Shown piece by piece: positions 61,365 through 64,000 of a stretch of DNA of 64,000 nt (positions within the stretch are counted from its first letter, which is position 1; each line of letters opens with the position of its first letter). The position numbers were made by a program, and so were the translations under genes. The stretch covers positions 7,155 to 71,154 of the forward strand of contig JABDKJ010000018.1 in assembly GCA_013002285.1 (NCBI GenBank). Reading direction: 5' to 3'. The notes under the pieces were generated by a model, which searched no databases, was not told the DNA's origin, and saw nothing but the letters and a program-made list of their open reading frames with translations. This DNA is from Flavobacteriales bacterium. GTDB lineage: Bacteria; Bacteroidota; Bacteroidia; Flavobacteriales; JABDKJ01.

Positions 61365-63753
61365 GAAAGTTGCCGTCCTGGGATCAGGAGTGATGGGAAG
61401 CCGAATCGCTTGCCACTTTGCCAATATAGGGCTGAACGTCCTTCTGCTGGACATTGTGCCCAGAGAACTGAACGACAAGGAAAAAGCCAAAGGACTTTCA
61501 CTGGAAGACAAAGCCGTAAGGAACAGGATCGTGAACGATTCCCTGACCGCTGCCATAAAGTCAAATCCTTCCCCGATCTACAGCAAGCGTTTTATCGATC
61601 GCATAGAAACCGGGAATTTTGATGATGACATGTCCGGCATTTCCGAATGCGATTGGATCATTGAAGTCGTGATCGAACGACTGGACATCAAGAAACAAGT
61701 CTTTGATAATGTAGAGAAACACCGCAAGCCGGGAACATTGATCACTACCAACACTTCGGGTATTCCCATCAATCATTTATTAGATGGACGTAGCGAGGAT
61801 TTTGCGAAGCATTTCTGTGGAACGCACTTCTTTAACCCACCACGATACTTGCGCTTGTTCGAAGTGATCCCAAGTAAGAAGACCGATCCTGAAGTGATCG
61901 ACTTCTTGATGGAGTACGGAGAAAAATATCTCGGAAAGAAGTCGGTCTTGTGTAAAGATACGCCTGCCTTTATCGCCAACAGAATTGGAGTGTATAGCAT
62001 TCAGGCGCTTCTGCATTTGGTAGAGGAAATGGACATGAAAGTAGAGGAAGTGGACAAGCTTACCGGTCCAGTGATGGGCCGTCCAAAGTCTGCAACTTTC
62101 AGAACAGCAGATGTCGTTGGTCTGGATACCATGGTGCACGTAGCGAATGGTGTGCGAGAGAATTGCCCTAACGATGAGGAGAATGCCACTTTCATTATCC
62201 CGGATTACCTCCAAAAAATGGTGGACAATAAATGGTTGGGTTCTAAGACCAAACAGGGCTTTTATAAAAAGGTAAAAGGTGAAGATGGCAAGAGCCAAAT
62301 ACTTGCACTTGATCTTGCGACCTTGGAATATCGAGAGCAGACCAAGCCCAGGTTCGACACGATCAAAACCGCCAGAGAAGAGGACGATCTACGTTCCAGA
62401 ACGAAGATCCTTTTCAAAGGAAAAGATAAAGCAGGCGAGTTTTACAGAAAGATATTTTCGGGGATGTTCAAATACGTGTCTCACAGAGTTCCTGAGATCA
62501 CGGACGACATCTACAAGGTGGATGATGCCTTGAAGGCAGGCTTTGGATATGAACTGGGACCATTCGAAACATGGGATGCCATAGGCGTGAAAAAGGCTTT
62601 GGAAGTGATGGAAGAGCTGGGCAAAAAACCAGCGGCTTGGGTCTATGAAATGTTGGAGGCGGGGAACGAGAGCTTCTTCAAATTGGACAATGGCATACGT
62701 TCTTATTACGATCAGGCCAGCAAGTCTTACAAAATAATACCGGGGCAGGAGAGCACGATAAATCTGGACTACATTCCGGAAGACAAAGTGGTTTGGAAGA
62801 ATAAGGGTACGACCATAAAAGACCTTGGAGATGGGATATTGAACCTGGAATTCCACACGAAAATGAACACCATTGGTGGGGAAGTGCTTCAGGGATTGAA
62901 CAAGGCCATGGACCTTGCGGAGTCTGAATATGAAGGATTGATCATCTCTAACCAGGGACAGAATTTCTCTGCAGGTGCCAATGTAGGAATGATCTTTATG
63001 CTGGCTGTAGAACAGGAGGCCGAAGAGATAGACATGGCCGTGCGCATGTTCCAGAACACGATGATGCGCTTGAGGTATTCTTCTTGTCCGGTGATCGTTG
63101 CGCCACACAACCTTTGCTTGGGTGGTGGTTGCGAAATGGCCATGCACTCAGACAAAGTGATCGCACATGCCGAGACCTATATGGGCTTGGTAGAATTCGG
63201 GGTCGGGGTGATCCCGGGTGGTGGCGGAACCAAGGAATTTGCATTGCGCCTGAGCGATGAATTGGACGAAGGGGACATCCGTACGAATTCTTTGAGGAAC
63301 AGATTTCTTACTGTAGGACAGGCCAAAGTAAGTACTTCTGGAGAAGAGGCTTTTGAGTTGGGTTATTTGAGAAAGGGAATAGATGAAGTGATCGTGAACA
63401 GAGAGCGTCAATTGGCTTATGCCAAGCAAAGCGCACTCACGATGCTTGCAAAAGGATATGTAGCGCCATCACCAAGAAAGGACATTACCGTGCTTGGTAA
63501 AGAGGGGCTGGGGATCGTTTATGTCGGTGCCAACTCCATGGAGAGCGGACACTACATCACGGAACATGAAAAACTGCTTTCAGAGAAATTGGGCTATGCA
63601 CTTTGTGGTGGAGCGCTCTCTGAACGCACCAAAGTATCGGAGCAATATCTTCTGGACCTTGAGCGAAAGACCTTCGTGGAATTGGCGATGACACGCAAGT
63701 CCATGGAAAGGATGCAGAGCATAATTACAACGGGTAAAGTTCTTAGGAACTAG
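61348..63753 (+). CDS. fadN: 3-hydroxyacyl-CoA dehydrogenase/enoyl-CoA hydratase fusion, FadN-like
   Basis: The 801-aa multifunctional enzyme hydrates enoyl-CoA and oxidises 3-hydroxyacyl-CoA in fatty-acid beta-oxidation. The dehydrogenase comes first: NAD-binding VAVLGSGVMGSRIACHFANIG (about residues 9-29), then the catalytic region GTHFFNPPRYLRLFEVIP. A hydratase/crotonase domain follows after about residue 480 (LIISNQGQNFSAGANVG; then CLGGGCEMAMHSD and EFGVGVIPGGGGT). This dehydrogenase-first order is that of Bacillus FadN and differs from E. coli FadB. It overlaps the MarR gene and is followed 21 bases later by the thiolase. Confidence 0.93.
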   Translation: MKRHIKKVAVLGSGVMGSRIACHFANIGLNVLLLDIVPRELNDKEKAKGLSLEDKAVRNRIVNDSLTAAIKSNPSPIYSKRFIDRIETGNFDDDMSGISECDWIIEVVIERLDIKKQVFDNVEKHRKPGTLITTNTSGIPINHLLDGRSEDFAKHFCGTHFFNPPRYLRLFEVIPSKKTDPEVIDFLMEYGEKYLGKKSVLCKDTPAFIANRIGVYSIQALLHLVEEMDMKVEEVDKLTGPVMGRPKSATFRTADVVGLDTMVHVANGVRENCPNDEENATFIIPDYLQKMVDNKWLGSKTKQGFYKKVKGEDGKSQILALDLATLEYREQTKPRFDTIKTAREEDDLRSRTKILFKGKDKAGEFYRKIFSGMFKYVSHRVPEITDDIYKVDDALKAGFGYELGPFETWDAIGVKKALEVMEELGKKPAAWVYEMLEAGNESFFKLDNGIRSYYDQASKSYKIIPGQESTINLDYIPEDKVVWKNKGTTIKDLGDGILNLEFHTKMNTIGGEVLQGLNKAMDLAESEYEGLIISNQGQNFSAGANVGMIFMLAVEQEAEEIDMAVRMFQNTMMRLRYSSCPVIVAPHNLCLGGGCEMAMHSDKVIAHAETYMGLVEFGVGVIPGGGGTKEFALRLSDELDEGDIRTNSLRNRFLTVGQAKVSTSGEEAFELGYLRKGIDEVIVNRERQLAYAKQSALTMLAKGYVAPSPRKDITVLGKEGLGIVYVGANSMESGHYITEHEKLLSEKLGYALCGGALSERTKVSEQYLLDLERKTFVELAMTRKSMERMQSIITTGKVLRN

Positions 63754-63774
63754 AATTTTTAAAAGGAAATTAAG

Positions 63775-64000
63775 ATGATGGACGCATATATAGTTGCCGC
63801 GAAAAGATCGGCAGTAGGTAAATCAAAAAAGGGTGGGTTCAGGTTCACAAGACCAGACGACCTTGCAGTAAGTGTGATCAAAGGCATGATGGCCGACCTT
63901 CCGAATTTGGATAAGGAACGCATTGACGATGTTATCGTTGGGAATGCTACACCAGAGGCAGAACAGGGATTGAACATCGGAAGGATGATCTCGCTTATGG
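63775..64000 (+). CDS. fadA: Acetyl-CoA C-acyltransferase (thiolase), 3' end missing
   Basis: The frame opens at ATG 63775 (a second ATG follows at once) and is cut by the window end after 75 codons. The N-terminus AYIVAAKRSAVGKSKKGGFRFTRPDDLA and DDVIVGNATPEAEQGLNIGRM are typical of thiolases; the active-site Cys is beyond the window. The enzyme splits 3-ketoacyl-CoA to acetyl-CoA and a shortened acyl-CoA, the last step after the FadN-like protein. It belongs to the same operon. Confidence 0.88.
   Translation, partial: MMDAYIVAAKRSAVGKSKKGGFRFTRPDDLAVSVIKGMMADLPNLDKERIDDVIVGNATPEAEQGLNIGRMISLM

Noticed and set aside
1..64000. CRISPR array, tRNA, rRNA, prophage or transposase
   Set aside because: No regularly spaced direct repeats with spacers, no cloverleaf or rRNA-like sequence and no integrase or transposase motif was seen by eye; a covariance-model scan could still find a small RNA.

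Overview
The window is chromosomal DNA of a member of the Bacteroidota, most likely a marine member of the Flavobacteriales. The evidence is as follows: three secreted proteins end in type IX secretion (T9SS) sorting domains; several families present are typical of this phylum (DUF4834, DUF5686/CarboxypepD_reg, DUF4350, head-GIN DUF2807, paired cytochrome oxidase subunit III genes followed by subunit IV, SCO and DUF420); start codons are preceded by A-rich stretches and not by Shine-Dalgarno sequences; and the best promoters fit TTG-N19-21-TAnnTTTG. Species cannot be assigned from the sequence alone. No tRNA, rRNA, CRISPR array, phage or transposase gene was seen.

Layout. 1-3.9 kb: end of an acetyltransferase, aspartate kinase, a hydroxyacid dehydrogenase and MgtE. 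4-10.9 kb (minus strand): a secreted sulfatase, fumC, an ArsC-like protein, prfB with its programmed +1 frameshift, recX and an RDD protein. 10.9-14.9 kb (plus): a SpoIIM-family protein (probably starting at CTG), then DUF4129-like and DUF4350 proteins. 14.9-25.2 kb: recQ, then kdsD, tatC, a DUF5686 protein, lptB, a polytopic membrane protein and an amidohydrolase, a run with an envelope/LPS theme. 25.2-32.6 kb: acyl-CoA ligase and SCO, a T9SS protein, an ABC-F ATPase, a head-GIN protein, a lipoprotein and a small exported Cys/Lys-rich protein. 32.7-39 kb: PaiB-like, DUF4834, MFS, carB with leader and terminal hairpins, an alpha/beta hydrolase and rpmH. 39.2-45.2 kb: an MsbA-like exporter and a cytochrome oxidase operon (ctaB to DUF420). 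45.2-51.9 kb: NUDIX, pyrE, SRPBCC, birA, then rsfS-ftsH-DUF2007-cdsA-psd.

51.9-60.9 kb is the accessory part: an outer-membrane-type protein, a propeller lipoprotein, a MarR-controlled lipoprotein protease, a SnoaL-like lipoprotein, a leucine-rich-repeat protein, an ABC exporter and a T9SS protein. Inserted among these are four copies of a small hairpin repeat and a recent truncated duplication of the SnoaL-like gene. 60.9-64 kb is a fatty-acid beta-oxidation operon (MarR regulator, FadN-like fusion, thiolase cut by the window end) with a perfect 18-bp palindrome at its promoter.

The observations I rate most worth following are the twin-hairpin repeat with compensating arm changes, the gene fragment abutting it, the eleven-cysteine exported protein, the RF2 frameshift in a lineage thought to occlude its anti-Shine-Dalgarno, and the two MarR operators. 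I did not find a clearly new multi-gene system.
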